NCBI GenBank assembly: GCA_018240745.1 | Contig: JAFEFF010000009.1 | Location: forward strand, 1 to 59,926 | DNA length: 59,926 nucleotides | Direction of reading: 5' to 3' | DNA from: Pseudomonadota bacterium | GTDB taxonomy: Bacteria > Pseudomonadota > Alphaproteobacteria > Reyranellales > Reyranellaceae | Shown here: positions 1 through 8,428 of the stretch, piece by piece | Numbering within the stretch: the first letter of the stretch is position 1 | How the letters are laid out: the number at the start of each line of letters is the position of its first letter | The notes under the pieces: generated by a model | The model's input: the letters and a program-made list of their open reading frames with translations, nothing else | Told to the model about the DNA's origin: nothing | The model's database searches: none | Made by a program: the position numbers and the translations under genes

Positions 1-75
1 GTGGCGCTCAAGCTCATGAGCGCCACTGGAGTGGCGCGGTTCGGTGATCATGAGCGGGCGGGACGCCCGCGGTCC
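1..75. repeat. Hairpin-rich repeat, possibly cut by the window edge
   Basis: Bases 1-26 form a 10-bp perfect stem (GTGGCGCTCA with TGAGCGCCAC). It is followed by a CGCCACTGGAGTGGCG hairpin and then a GCGGGCG/CGCCCGC hairpin near 55-71. The CACTGGAGTG core recurs near 39.4 kb and a relative occurs near 5.7 kb. The element lies just past the 3' end of prfC, so it could act as a transcription end, but no T-run follows the stems. Confidence 0.55.
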
Positions 76-82
76 GGCAAGA

Positions 83-1723
83 CTAAGACCGCTCGCGGAT
101 GTCGGAGAATTTGATCTTCGGGCTCTTCTCGGCGATGTAGCCCAGCTCCCAGGCGTTGCGCGCCAGGAACACCGGCGAGCCGTCGCGGTCCTCGGACATG
201 CCGCCGCGATTGGCTGACATGAACGCCTCGAGGTCGGCCTTGCTCTCGGCGGAAATCCAGCGCGCCGTCTCGAACGGCGCCGGCTCGAGGTCGATATTCA
301 CGTTGTACTCGGCCTCGACCCGGGTCTTCAGCACGTCGAGCTGCAACTCGCCGACGACGCCCACGATGTTGTCGCCGCCGATCACGCGGCGAAACACCTG
401 GGTCACGCCCTCCTCCGCCAGATCGTCGAGCGCGCGCTTGAGCTGCTTGGACTTCATCGGGTCCTCGAGCCGCACGCGGCGCAGGATCTCCGGCGCGAAG
501 TTGGGGATGCCGGTGATCTTGATCGTCTCGCCCTCGGTCAGCGTGTCGCCGACCCGCAGCACGCCGTGATTGGGCACGCCGATGATGTCGCCCGGCCACG
601 CCTCGTCGACGATCTCGCGCTCGCGGGCGAAGAACAGGATCGGCGAGTTGACCGACAGCGTCTTGCCGGTGCCCATCTGCGTCAGCTTCATGCCGCGGCG
701 GAACCTGCCGCTGCACAGCCGCAGGAAGGCGATCCGGTCGCGATGGTTGGGGTCCATGTTGGCCTGGACCTTGAACACGAAGCCCGAGACCCTGGGCTCG
801 GTCGGCTCGATCGCCCGCGGTTCGGCCGGCTGCGGGCGCGGCGGCGGGGCCCAGGCGGCCAGCGCGTCGAGCAGCTCCTTCACGCCGAAATTGTTGTAGG
901 CGCTGCCAAAGAACACCGGCGTGAGGTGCCCGGCGCGATAGGCATCCAGATCGAACGACGGATAGCCCATGCGCACCAGCGCGACTTCCTCGGCCAGCCG
1001 CTCGTCCTCGATCTCGTAGTTCTCGATCACCTCGCCGATGCGGCTGCGGTCGGTATTGTCGAACACCAGCATGCGGCTGTTGGCGAGATCGTAGGTGCCC
1101 TTGAAGGCCGAGCCCGAGCCGGTCGGCCAGGTCATCGGCGCCACGTCGAGCGCCAGCGTCGAGGCGATCTCGTCCAGCAGCTCGATCGGATCCCTGGCCT
1201 CGCGATCCATCTTGTTGATGAAGGTGACGATCGGCACGTCGCGCAGGCGGCAGATCTCGAACAGCTTGCGGGTGCGCGCCTCGATGCCCTTGGCGGCGTC
1301 GATCACCATCACCGCCGAATCGACGGCGGTCAGGGTGCGATAGGTGTCCTCCGAGAAGTCCTCGTGGCCCGGCGTGTCGAGCAGGTTGAAGACCGCGCCG
1401 CCATACTCGAAGTGCATCACCGAGGTGGTGACCGAGATGCCGCGCTGCTGCTCGATCTTCATCCAGTCCGAGCGCGCCCGTCGCGCCTCGCCGCGCGCCT
1501 TCACGGCCCCCGCAACGTGGATCGCGCCGCCGAACAGCAGCAGCTTCTCGGTCAGCGTCGTCTTGCCCGCGTCCGGATGCGAGATGATGGCGAATGTGCG
1601 GCGCAGCCCGGCGGGATGACCGGCCAGGGCAGCGTCGGACGCAAGAGAAGAGACCGTATCGGGCACGTCTTTGGGGTTCCTGGGAGGCCGGGCGTGGGTA
1701 GCCGACGCGCCCTGCGGCGTCAA
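83..1723 (-). CDS. prfC: Peptide chain release factor 3 (RF3)
   Basis: RF3 is a translational GTPase that removes RF1 or RF2 from the ribosome after termination. G1 (SHPDAGKTT, residues 49-57), G3 (DTPGHEDF) and G4 (NKMD) are all visible, followed by the beta-barrel and C-terminal domains of the family. The 546 residues are slightly longer than the usual ~530. The called start is TTG with an AGGAG only two bases upstream; an in-frame GTG at residue 20 (base 1666) gives 527 residues and is equally plausible. It stands alone on the minus strand. The family assignment is secure; only the start is uncertain. Confidence 0.95.
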   Translation of the reverse strand: MTPQGASATHARPPRNPKDVPDTVSSLASDAALAGHPAGLRRTFAIISHPDAGKTTLTEKLLLFGGAIHVAGAVKARGEARRARSDWMKIEQQRGISVTTSVMHFEYGGAVFNLLDTPGHEDFSEDTYRTLTAVDSAVMVIDAAKGIEARTRKLFEICRLRDVPIVTFINKMDREARDPIELLDEIASTLALDVAPMTWPTGSGSAFKGTYDLANSRMLVFDNTDRSRIGEVIENYEIEDERLAEEVALVRMGYPSFDLDAYRAGHLTPVFFGSAYNNFGVKELLDALAAWAPPPRPQPAEPRAIEPTEPRVSGFVFKVQANMDPNHRDRIAFLRLCSGRFRRGMKLTQMGTGKTLSVNSPILFFAREREIVDEAWPGDIIGVPNHGVLRVGDTLTEGETIKITGIPNFAPEILRRVRLEDPMKSKQLKRALDDLAEEGVTQVFRRVIGGDNIVGVVGELQLDVLKTRVEAEYNVNIDLEPAPFETARWISAESKADLEAFMSANRGGMSEDRDGSPVFLARNAWELGYIAEKSPKIKFSDIRERS

Positions 1724-1773
1724 CGCTCCTGCCGTCCCAGGCTCCCCGTACGACCCGAGTATGGCCCGAGCGG

Positions 1774-2250
1774 CTAGCTGCGCGGCGGCAGCGTGATCTG
1801 GGCGTCCCTCAGCGCTCTTTCAAGCTCGCTGGTGTCGCTCGCGTCGCCGGCACGGCACTTGGCCGCGGCCACGTTGGCGGCGGCGTTGGTCGACTGCATG
1901 CCGCCGCTCTTGCCGCTCTTGTTCAGGTAGTCGTCGTAGCGAGCGACGAGCTCATGGCAATATTGAAGATCGGTCGGCGCAGAGGCCTGCTGCGTTCCCG
2001 GCGCTTGACCTGTGGAGCATGGAACGCCGACGTAAGCCATCTTGTCGGTGGACCAGCTCTCGGTCCCACAGTTGCTTGCCGACGACGTACTGCCCTGGCC
2101 TCCGGCGCACGGAACACCGACATACGCCATCTTGTCGGTGGACCAGCTCTCCGGTCCGCAGTTGCTCGTCGACGACTTGGCAGTCTGGGCGTGGGCCAAT
2201 GAGGCCACCCCTGCAAAGACGATCACTGACAGTATGAGTGTGCGAGTCAT
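1774..2250 (-). CDS. Small secreted protein with two 30-residue Cys repeats
   Basis: The protein has 158 residues from the ATG at 2250, which is preceded by AAAGGA. Residues 1-22 form a clear signal peptide ending AHA-Q. Two near-identical units follow, residues 30-48 and 60-78, each NCG-x-ESWSTDKMAYVGVPC, so each carries a Cys near both ends and the period is 30 residues. The C-terminal half is Ala-rich and helical (LQYCHELVARYDDYL) with two more Cys. I do not recognise a named family. The matching 90-bp DNA period suggests a recent internal duplication. An upstream in-frame start at 2346 would bury the signal peptide and is less likely. Confidence 0.7.
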   Translation of the reverse strand: MTRTLILSVIVFAGVASLAHAQTAKSSTSNCGPESWSTDKMAYVGVPCAGGQGSTSSASNCGTESWSTDKMAYVGVPCSTGQAPGTQQASAPTDLQYCHELVARYDDYLNKSGKSGGMQSTNAAANVAAAKCRAGDASDTSELERALRDAQITLPPRS

Positions 2251-2521
2251 GGTGGAGATCCTTTCTACTCCCCCAATTCTCCCCATAGTCATTGGACGCT
2301 TCGCTCCTGACACTGTCCTGACCCCGGCCTGACACCAGCCTGACACACAGGCCTTTTTTCGATTAGAACCTGCGTATCGACAGGCTGCCCCGGGGCTCCA
2401 CTACCCTTGACACGGGCTCGACCCGCTGGACGCACTCGTGCAGCGGGCGCCAGCCGCCGTCGGGGTTCTGGACGTTGCAGCATCACGCGCTCCGAGCCGG
2501 CCCGTCGAGCCGGAAACCCGT
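2251..2521. other. Gap between uup and the Cys-repeat gene
   Basis: This 271-base interval has no convincing gene. Bases 2305-2352 carry three or four imperfect copies of a CCTGACAC-like unit. Reading frames crossing the gap are low-complexity Arg/Ala-rich shadows. Confidence 0.4.
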
Positions 2522-4324
2522 TCAGCCGCCGAGCTCTTCCTTCAGCATCTCGAGCTCCAGCCACTCGGTCTCGGCGGCGTCGAGCTCGGCCTGTGCCGCG
2601 GCGAGCCGGCTCGACCTGGCGGCGAAGGTACCGGGATCGCGGCTATAGAGCGTTGCGTCGGTCAGCGCCTCGTTGAGGTGCGCGATCTCTGCCTGCAGCG
2701 CCTCGATCTTCTTCGGCAACTCGGCGAGGGCGCGCTCGCGCTTGTAGCCCAGCCGCTGCTTCTGCTCCCGAACCGGCGCGGGGGCCGTGTCCTTGCGCGG
2801 CGCGGGCGCGACCCGGACCGCCTCGCGCGGCGGCCGTTGCAGGAGGTAGTCGCTGTAGCCGCCGGCGTACTCGACGGCGGTGCCGTCGCCTTCGAGGGCG
2901 ATGGTCGAGGTCACGAGGCGGTCGAGGAAGTCGCGGTCGTGGCTGACCAGCAGCACGGTGCCGTCGTAGTCGCCGAGCGCCTCCTGCAGGAGGTCGAGCG
3001 TGTCGGCGTCGAGGTCGTTGGTCGGCTCGTCGAGCACGAGCAGGTTCGACGGCGCGGCCAGCGCCTTGGCGAGCAGCAGGCGGTTGCGCTCGCCGCCCGA
3101 CAGAGTGCGGACGGGCTGGCGCGCCTGCTCGTCCTTGAACAGGTACTCGCGCAGGTAGGTCATGACGTGGCGCGGTTGGCCGCGCACCAGCACGTGGTCG
3201 CCGCGCTCGGCCAGGATCTCCCACGGCGTCTTGTCGGGATCGAGCGCCGTGCGGCGCTGGTCGATCACCACCGGGATCAGGTTGGCGCCGAGCTTCACCG
3301 AGCCGGTGTCGGGTTCGAGCTCGCCGATCAGCATGCGCAGCAGGGTCGTCTTGCCGGCGCCGTTGGGACCGATCAGGCCGACGCGGTCCTTGCGGAAGAT
3401 GCGCGTCGAGAAGTCCTTCACGACCACCTTGTCCCCGAAACGCTTGGAGATGTTGCGCGCGTTGATCATCAGCGCACCGGATTGCTGCGCCTCGCCGACC
3501 TCGATGGTCGCGCGGCCGACCGGGCCGATCTGCTGGCGGCGCTGCTTGCGCAGCTCGGCCAATGCGCGCAGCCGGCCCTCGTTGCGGGTGCGCCGCGCGC
3601 GGATCGATTTGCCGGCCCATTCGGTCTCGCGCTCGATCAACCGGTCGAGCTTGTGCCGCTCGGTCGCCTCGCGCTCGAGGATGTCGGTCGACCATTGCTC
3701 GAACGCGTCGTAGCCCCGGTCGAGCCGCCGCACGATACCGCGATCGAGCCACAGCACGGCGCGCGTGAGGTTGCCGAGGAAGCGGCGGTCGTGGCTCACC
3801 AGCACGTAGGCGCCGCGCCACGTCGAGAGCTTGGCCTCCAGCCATTCGATGGTCGGCAGATCGAGATGATTGGTCGGCTCGTCGAGCAGCATGACATCGG
3901 GCTCGGCCACCAGCACCATCGCCAGCGCAGCACGGCGCGCCTCACCGCCCGACAGCTCCGAGGGCGCACGATGGCCGTCGAGCCTGACCTCGTCGAGGAT
4001 CGCCTCGACCCGGTAGTCGGCGCGGCCGTGATGACTGTCGTGCAGGGCGGCGGCGACGTAGTCCGCCACCGTGGCGTGGCCGGCGAAATCGGGCTCCTGC
4101 GGCAGTGTCGCCACCGTGGTGCCGGGCTGCACGAAGCGCGTGCCGCCGTCGAAGATCGGCGCCCCTGCCAGGATGCGCAGCAGCGTCGACTTGCCGGCGC
4201 CGTTGCGGCCGACCAGCGACAGCCGCTCGCCCGGTTCGATCGACAGGTCGACGCCGTCCAGGATGGTCTCGCCGCCGAGATGGAAGCGGATTCCGGAAAG
4301 GGTCAGGAGCGGTGCTGCGGCCAT
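2522..4324 (-). CDS. uup: ABC-F ATPase, Uup type
   Basis: This is a soluble ABC protein with two nucleotide-binding domains and no membrane part. Walker A motifs lie at 39-47 (GRNGAGKST) and 319-327 (GPNGAGKTT). Signature LSGGE motifs lie at 124-128 and about 408-412, and Walker B LDEPTN motifs follow each. The interdomain linker (about 205-285) is charged, as in ABC-F proteins that act on the ribosome. Residues ~540-600 form the C-terminal coiled coil that distinguishes Uup from EttA. The length (600 aa) fits the family. Probable roles are ribosome rescue or assembly and DNA-intermediate tolerance, known from Uup relatives. Confidence 0.93.
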   Translation of the reverse strand: MAAAPLLTLSGIRFHLGGETILDGVDLSIEPGERLSLVGRNGAGKSTLLRILAGAPIFDGGTRFVQPGTTVATLPQEPDFAGHATVADYVAAALHDSHHGRADYRVEAILDEVRLDGHRAPSELSGGEARRAALAMVLVAEPDVMLLDEPTNHLDLPTIEWLEAKLSTWRGAYVLVSHDRRFLGNLTRAVLWLDRGIVRRLDRGYDAFEQWSTDILEREATERHKLDRLIERETEWAGKSIRARRTRNEGRLRALAELRKQRRQQIGPVGRATIEVGEAQQSGALMINARNISKRFGDKVVVKDFSTRIFRKDRVGLIGPNGAGKTTLLRMLIGELEPDTGSVKLGANLIPVVIDQRRTALDPDKTPWEILAERGDHVLVRGQPRHVMTYLREYLFKDEQARQPVRTLSGGERNRLLLAKALAAPSNLLVLDEPTNDLDADTLDLLQEALGDYDGTVLLVSHDRDFLDRLVTSTIALEGDGTAVEYAGGYSDYLLQRPPREAVRVAPAPRKDTAPAPVREQKQRLGYKRERALAELPKKIEALQAEIAHLNEALTDATLYSRDPGTFAARSSRLAAAQAELDAAETEWLELEMLKEELGG

Positions 4325-4406
4325 GTCTCTACCTGAGGGGAGCGGGCTGTTTGGCCGAAGCTGTCCACAGGGGCAAGGATAACTATGCCGCTAAATTGGG
4401 CGGGCA

Positions 4407-5315
4407 ATGCTCCAGGTCGCGGGGGACCCCAAGCGCATCGGTCGCGCCATCAAGCGCCTGCACGGCGCCCTCAAGGGTGTTCCTGCGCGCGGCGTGCGCC
4501 TCACCTGGCGCGGCGGCGAGCTGCGCACGACCATCCACTGGGCACGCGACGACGCCTTCTGGTGGGCGGTCGAGCCCCGCCACCAGCGCGACGCGCTGGT
4601 GCTCGGCCACGCACCCGATCCGCCGGCGCGGCGCGAGAGCATCACCTGCTGTTTCAACCTGCCGCGAAATGGAGCGGACCGGAAGGTCGCCGGCATCATC
4701 GCGACCGACGATCGCGGCGCGTTCTACCTCGCCCACTCCGGCCGCCTCAGCAAGTCGGGCTTCCGCGAGTTCCTGGGCGACGGTGTGTGGCGCACGGTGC
4801 AATGGCCGGACGGCGAGGAGACCGAGGCGCTGATCATCGCCCCGCTCGCCAGCCCGCGGCTGACGCGCCTGCTCGGCCGCTTCGTCGGGGCGGTGCGGCG
4901 CTTCAAGGAAGGCGAGACCCCACCGAGCCAGCCGACACTCTGCGTCGAGCCCTCGGTGCACGCCTCGGCCGGCGCCGCCTGTGACCGCTCGCTGGTCGAC
5001 CTGTCGTTGCATGAGGAACTCAGCAAGCGCGGCTTGTTCGGCGGTGCGGTCGACCTCTTCTCGCTGCGCGGCGAGCGCCCGCAGCCCCTGTTCGCGCTGA
5101 TCGCCGACAGCCAGCCCGAGGAGCTGGCGCTTGCGGTCGGCTCGCTGTCGCTGGCCGCGGCGCGCGGCGGCCGGGACGTGCGGCCGATCCTGGTCGCGCC
5201 GGCCGAGCTGGCCGAGCAGGAGGGCTCGCTCGACTCCCTCCCCTTCGCCTGCGTCCGCTACCGCTGGCGCGGCGGGCGCGCGGTGTTCGACGGCCTCGAC
5301 GACGCGCTGGCATAA
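4407..5315 (+). CDS. Conserved hypothetical protein, 302 aa
   Basis: I do not recognise this family. The protein is soluble, with no signal peptide or membrane segment. The first ~45 residues (GDPKRIGRAIKRLHGALKGV and on) look like a basic helical head. The rest alternates Trp-rich strands (FWWAVEP, VWRTVQWPDG) with Ala/Leu helices, suggesting two alpha/beta domains. It is followed after seven bases by the DUF1491 gene on the same strand, so the two are probably cotranscribed. It starts 82 bases from the divergent uup gene. Confidence 0.75.
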   Translation: MLQVAGDPKRIGRAIKRLHGALKGVPARGVRLTWRGGELRTTIHWARDDAFWWAVEPRHQRDALVLGHAPDPPARRESITCCFNLPRNGADRKVAGIIATDDRGAFYLAHSGRLSKSGFREFLGDGVWRTVQWPDGEETEALIIAPLASPRLTRLLGRFVGAVRRFKEGETPPSQPTLCVEPSVHASAGAACDRSLVDLSLHEELSKRGLFGGAVDLFSLRGERPQPLFALIADSQPEELALAVGSLSLAAARGGRDVRPILVAPAELAEQEGSLDSLPFACVRYRWRGGRAVFDGLDDALA

Positions 5316-5322
5316 TCCGTCC

Positions 5323-5661
5323 ATGGTGATGGGTCTCAACACCGGCCTGTGGGTGATGGCGCAGGTGCGAATCTGCGATCGCGCCTTCATTCCGGCGACC
5401 GTCGTGCGGCGCGGCGATCCCGACGCCGGCACGGTGCTGCTGAAGCTGAACCGTTTCGAGAACGGCGTGACGGTGTTCGCCCAGACCAGCAGCTCGGGCG
5501 ACGAGCCGGCGTGGAGCCGCGGCACCGGCCCCTCGCCGGTGAGCGAGGCCGAGGCCGACGCCTATATCGAGCGGCAGGTGAAATACGACCCCGACGTCTG
5601 GGTCCTCGAGATCGAGGACCGCCGGGGCCAGTATCAGATGCACGGCAAGATCGTCGGTTAG
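5323..5661 (+). CDS. DUF1491 family protein
   Basis: The protein has 112 residues. The ATG at 5323 is chosen because it opens the conserved stretch (GLWVMAQVRICDRAFIPATV) and lies seven bases after the previous stop. Conserved features are the RGDPDAGTVLLKL segment, an FAQTSSS strand and the C-terminal YIERQVKYDPDVWVLEIED typical of DUF1491, a small cytosolic alphaproteobacterial family of unknown role. It probably shares a transcript with the 302-residue gene upstream. The repeat after its stop codon may end that transcript. Confidence 0.85.
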   Translation: MVMGLNTGLWVMAQVRICDRAFIPATVVRRGDPDAGTVLLKLNRFENGVTVFAQTSSSGDEPAWSRGTGPSPVSEAEADAYIERQVKYDPDVWVLEIEDRRGQYQMHGKIVG

Positions 5662-5664
5662 CGT

Positions 5665-5755
5665 CTTTTGCTGGGCGCGCGCCACTTCGGTGGCGCGTCT
5701 TCGCGTGCTTCAAACGTCCCATGACGCGTCACCGGAGTGACGCGCCCCCAGCAAA
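5665..5755. repeat. Two-hairpin element enclosed by an outer stem
   Basis: An outer stem pairs CTTTTGCTGGG near 5667 with CCCAGCAAAAG near 5748. Inside are two hairpins, GCGCCACTTCGGTGGCGC and GCGTCACCGGAGTGACGC. The layout resembles a cloverleaf and matches the element near 39.4 kb. It lies between two convergent genes and could terminate transcription from both sides. Confidence 0.65.
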
Positions 5756-5758
5756 AGA

Positions 5759-6703
5759 TCACGATGGCGGCAGCACCGTCATCGGGTCGATGGTCTTGGC
5801 GCCGCCGCGGCGTACCTCGAAGTGCACCCGGGGACTCGCGGCGCCGCCGGAGGAGCCGGCGCGGGCGATCGTCTGGCCCTTCTTGACGGTGTCGCCCTTC
5901 TTGACCAGCAGCGATTCGTTGTTGCCGTAGGCGGTGATGTAGCCGGCCGTGTGCTCGATCAGCAGCAGGTTGCCGAGGTGGGGCACGCCGTCACCCGCAT
6001 AGACCACCTTGCCGCCGTCGGCGGCTTTGACCGGTGCGCCGTTGTCGGCGGCGATGTCGATGCCGTCGCTCTTCTGGCCGCCATTGTCGCCGTAGGGCGT
6101 GAGGATCTTGCCGTGCACGGGCCACTGGAAGCGCGGTGTCGGGCCGGGCGGGGGCGCCTTCTCGACATGGCTGCCGAGCGGCGTCGGCTCGCCCGTGGCG
6201 GCAGGGCCCGGCGCGGCCGAGGCAATCCTGCTTTCCCGATTGTTCTCCCGGACGCTCTCCCTGGCACCCGGCGGCGGGGCGAGAGTCTCCTTCTTCACCG
6301 GACCGGGCGGGCCGCTCGGCGGGCCGCTCTGGATGCCGGGCGCGGCGGACGCCGTCTCGATCACCTCGCTGGGCGCCACATACTTGGCGCCCGGCACCGC
6401 CAGCGACTGGCCGGGGCGCAGTGAATAGGGCGCCTGCAGCTTGTTGCGCTCGACGATGGTCTGGGTGCTGACGCCGTAGCGGCTGGCGATGCTGTCGACC
6501 GTGTCCTTGTCCTTGACGACGTAGGTCGGCACGGCATCGGGACCGGCGGCGGAGCCGGGATACTCCATGGTGCCTTCACGGGCGCCATAGAGGACGTTGT
6601 CCATGGACGTACACGCGCCGAGCGCAGCCGTCAGCGTCGCCGTTATGGTCAGCGATCGCGTCCAGCCGGCCCATCGCGAGGGGAAGCGAGGGGCTCTTTT
6701 CAT
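5759..6703 (-). CDS. nlpD: NlpD-like lipoprotein, LysM plus degenerate LytM (M23)
   Basis: A lipoprotein signal ends at TAALGA-C31. LysM lies at about 60-105 (YVVKDKDTVDSIASRYG), then a Pro-rich linker, then a LytM/M23 domain at about 193-310. The metal site is degenerate: the first His position of active LytM enzymes reads GQKSDGID (209-216), the second reads AYGNN (258-262), and HxH reads RVHFE (292-296). This matches NlpD/EnvC-type amidase activators rather than endopeptidases. An in-frame ATG at 6721 adds six residues; longer forms would overlap nrsF. Its position downstream of surE-pcm repeats the known surE-pcm-nlpD order, although the SigF/bufferin genes intervene here. Confidence 0.85.
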   Translation of the reverse strand: MKRAPRFPSRWAGWTRSLTITATLTAALGACTSMDNVLYGAREGTMEYPGSAAGPDAVPTYVVKDKDTVDSIASRYGVSTQTIVERNKLQAPYSLRPGQSLAVPGAKYVAPSEVIETASAAPGIQSGPPSGPPGPVKKETLAPPPGARESVRENNRESRIASAAPGPAATGEPTPLGSHVEKAPPPGPTPRFQWPVHGKILTPYGDNGGQKSDGIDIAADNGAPVKAADGGKVVYAGDGVPHLGNLLLIEHTAGYITAYGNNESLLVKKGDTVKKGQTIARAGSSGGAASPRVHFEVRRGGAKTIDPMTVLPPS

Positions 6704-6786
6704 GACGACATAGTACTGCATCGCGATTCCGGCGGGAATCCGGTCGGCAATGATTTTTCCCGACCCCGACCGTGTCCCCGCGAGCG

Positions 6787-7422
6787 CTACCAGCGCAGCA
6801 GGCGCCGACCGAGCAACGCGCCGACCGACGTCACGATCAGCGTCGCCAGCGTGTACCAGGTGGCGACGAACAGCGGCGAGTCGTCGAAACAATGGAAGGC
6901 GTAGAGGGTCGCGCCGGAGAGCGCCGCCATCAGGCCCGCAGCCGCTCCCGCGAGAACCGGCGAAGCCGGCGCGGCCCGGCGCAGCGTCCACAGCACCGCC
7001 GCCAGCGGCGCCAGCGACAGGATCGGCACCATCGGCAGGCAGATCAGCGAATTGCTGCCGATCAGCCGCTGACGCCACGCCGCCTCCGGAACCAGCGCCA
7101 GCTCGACCGTGACGGCGGCGACGATCAGGGCCAGCAGCGGCAGGAGGCGCCGCAGCGGATGCCGCGGCATGTCGGGCCGCGCGCAATCGCGGCAGACCCC
7201 GAACGCCAGGACCAGCCCCAGCAGGGCCGTGGCGATCTTGAGGTCGAAGCGCCAGGTCTCCAGCGCCGGCCGGATGTCGGGCCGAATGCCAAGCGTCAGG
7301 AAGAACACGACGAGCGAGAGCGCAATGCCGGCGGCGAGCGCCAAACCGAGCGAGCGGCCGATCGGATTCGTCCCGGCTGCACCGTCGGCAACCAACGCCT
7401 CGACGAGCTGGTCGGTGTTCAT
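6787..7422 (-). CDS. nrsF: NrsF-family (DUF1109) anti-sigma factor
   Basis: The protein has 211 residues and six hydrophobic segments, starting with MNTDQLVEALV and then GLALAAGIALSLVVFFLTLG. Its closing helices contain a conserved LYAFHCFDDSPLFVATWY segment, typical of DUF1109/NrsF membrane anti-sigma factors. Cys residues in the CRDCARP loop and in HCFDD are candidates for the redox or metal-sensing pair described for this family. The start overlaps the sigma gene by four bases (ATGA), so translation is coupled. It should hold the upstream ECF sigma factor at the inner membrane until a stress signal arrives. Confidence 0.9.
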   Translation of the reverse strand: MNTDQLVEALVADGAAGTNPIGRSLGLALAAGIALSLVVFFLTLGIRPDIRPALETWRFDLKIATALLGLVLAFGVCRDCARPDMPRHPLRRLLPLLALIVAAVTVELALVPEAAWRQRLIGSNSLICLPMVPILSLAPLAAVLWTLRRAAPASPVLAGAAAGLMAALSGATLYAFHCFDDSPLFVATWYTLATLIVTSVGALLGRRLLRW

Positions 7423-7967
7423 GGCTGCTCCCGGCGATAGAAAGCGGCGAGCGCCTTGAGCGCGCGATGTAATGCGACCCGCACCGCCCCTTCGCTCATG
7501 CCGAGCCGCGTGGCCACATCGGCGGCGCTGTGCCCCTCGAGCGAGATCTCCTGCACGATCGTGCGCTGGCGATCCGGCAGACTTGCGAGCATCCGGCGCG
7601 AGTCGATCGCAGCCGGCGCCTCGACCTCGACGGCAAGCTCGGGTGCGTTCGACCATTCGTCGATGTCGAGGTGATCGTGGAAGCCGCGGCGGCGCAGGTG
7701 GTCGGCAAGCTTGTGGCGGGCGATGGCGCGCAGCCACGGCCCGAGCGGCCGCGACGGATCCCAGGTCTCACGCTTCAGATGCACCGCGAGCAATGCTTCC
7801 TGCACGATATCCTCACTCTCCGCCGGACCGCGCCCAGCCGATGCCAGGCCGCGCCGTACGACGGCCCTGAGCCAGATCGCGATCTGGCCGAGCAGCCGGC
7901 GATAGGCCTCTTCGTCGCCCTGCCGCGCCAGCCGCATCAGGGCGGAAAGATCGTCCGGTCCGGCCAA
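7419..7967 (-). CDS. sigF: ECF RNA polymerase sigma factor, SigF type
   Basis: The protein has 182 residues with region 2 (ESEDIVQEALLAVHLKRETWDP, W-LRAIARHKLADHLRR) and region 4 (LPDRQRTIVQEISLEGHSAADVATRLGMSEGAVRVALHRALKAL). It starts with TTG at 7967, supported by GAAGGA nine bases upstream; an internal ATG at residue 11 is the alternative. It overlaps nrsF by four bases. A GTAATG-N16-CGAATAC promoter sits 21 bases upstream, so the gene probably activates itself. Pairing with NrsF and a bufferin gene fits the Caulobacter SigF regulon. Confidence 0.92.
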   Translation of the reverse strand: MAGPDDLSALMRLARQGDEEAYRRLLGQIAIWLRAVVRRGLASAGRGPAESEDIVQEALLAVHLKRETWDPSRPLGPWLRAIARHKLADHLRRRGFHDHLDIDEWSNAPELAVEVEAPAAIDSRRMLASLPDRQRTIVQEISLEGHSAADVATRLGMSEGAVRVALHRALKALAAFYRREQP

Positions 7968-7987
7968 CGCAGCGGGTCCTTCACGTA

Positions 7988-8013
7988 TTCGTGTCCGAGG
8001 GCCCGAACATTAC
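7988..8013 (-). promoter_or_regulatory. Putative SigF-dependent promoter of sigF-nrsF
   Basis: On the minus strand GTAATG (8013-8008), a 16-base spacer and CGAATAC (from 7991) match the GTAACC-N16-CGAA consensus known for Caulobacter SigF, with one or two changes in the -35 box. The -10 ends 20 bases before the TTG start, predicting a very short leader containing GAAGGA. It indicates autoregulation. Confidence 0.7.
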
Positions 8014-8058
8014 AGGCCCGTTTCCCGGGGAACCCGAAATATTTTTGTCGAGGGCAGC

Positions 8059-8084
8059 GTAACGCCGCCCGCGCTCCTGGCGAA
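8059..8084 (+). promoter_or_regulatory. Putative SigF-dependent promoter of the bufferin gene
   Basis: GTAACG (8059-8064), a 16-base spacer and CGAA (8081-8084, continuing TAC) match the SigF consensus almost exactly. The -10 extension CGAATAC is identical to that of the divergent sigF promoter 46 bases away. A small hairpin (GCGAGC/GCTCGC, 8094-8110) follows in the leader before AGGAGG at 8117-8122. Confidence 0.8.
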
Positions 8085-8128
8085 TACCCCGAAGCGAGCG
8101 CGATGCTCGCTCCATCAGGAGGCTGCTC

Positions 8129-8365
8129 ATGACCAAGCGCACATTGATCACCACCGCCGCCGCGATCTTCGCCGCCGGCACGTTCGTCACCGCCGCTCAT
8201 GCCGATGGCGGCGTGAAGTGCCACGGCACCAACGCCTGCAAGGGCCAGAGCGCGTGCAAGAGCGCGACCAATGCCTGCAAGGGCCTGAATGCCTGCAAGG
8301 GCCAGGGCTTCACCGAGACCAAGGATGCGGTCAGCTGCACGAACCAGGGCGGCAAGGTGATGTAA
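8129..8365 (+). CDS. BufA2-like periplasmic bufferin (metallophore) peptide
   Basis: The precursor has 78 residues. Residues 1-25 are a signal peptide (ITTAAAIFAAGTFVTAAHA), followed by a Cys-rich core with repeated NACKG/SACKS units and the ending ACKGQGF. Six Cys in total are visible in the core. This spacing is the hallmark of BufA2-type bufferins, copper-binding peptides whose Cys are modified by an MNIO (DUF692) enzyme with a DUF2063 partner. Neither partner gene is in this window. A strong AGGAGG precedes the ATG, and a SigF promoter lies upstream. The family call rests on the Cys pattern and context. Confidence 0.82.
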   Translation: MTKRTLITTAAAIFAAGTFVTAAHADGGVKCHGTNACKGQSACKSATNACKGLNACKGQGFTETKDAVSCTNQGGKVM

Positions 8366-8428
8366 GGCGACAGCCCGGCGGGCCGCCGATGCCGGCGCCC
8401 GCCGGACGCTTCTTCCGGAGTTGGATAC

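Noticed and set aside
156..1777. Plus-strand reading frames opposite prfC (156-569, 566-1777)
   Set aside because: They lie fully over the RF3 gene, are rich in Arg, His and Ala, and show no domain.
2438..4336. 632-residue plus-strand frame opposite uup
   Set aside because: It is a shadow of the ABC-F gene; the sequence is repetitive Leu/Val/Arg with no motif.
6722..7186. Long N-terminal extension of the NlpD-like protein
   Set aside because: It would overlap nrsF on the same strand and hide the lipoprotein signal.
8094..8110. GCGAGC/GCTCGC hairpin in the bufferin leader as a riboswitch
   Set aside because: A six-pair stem alone does not support a riboswitch; noted only as part of the leader.
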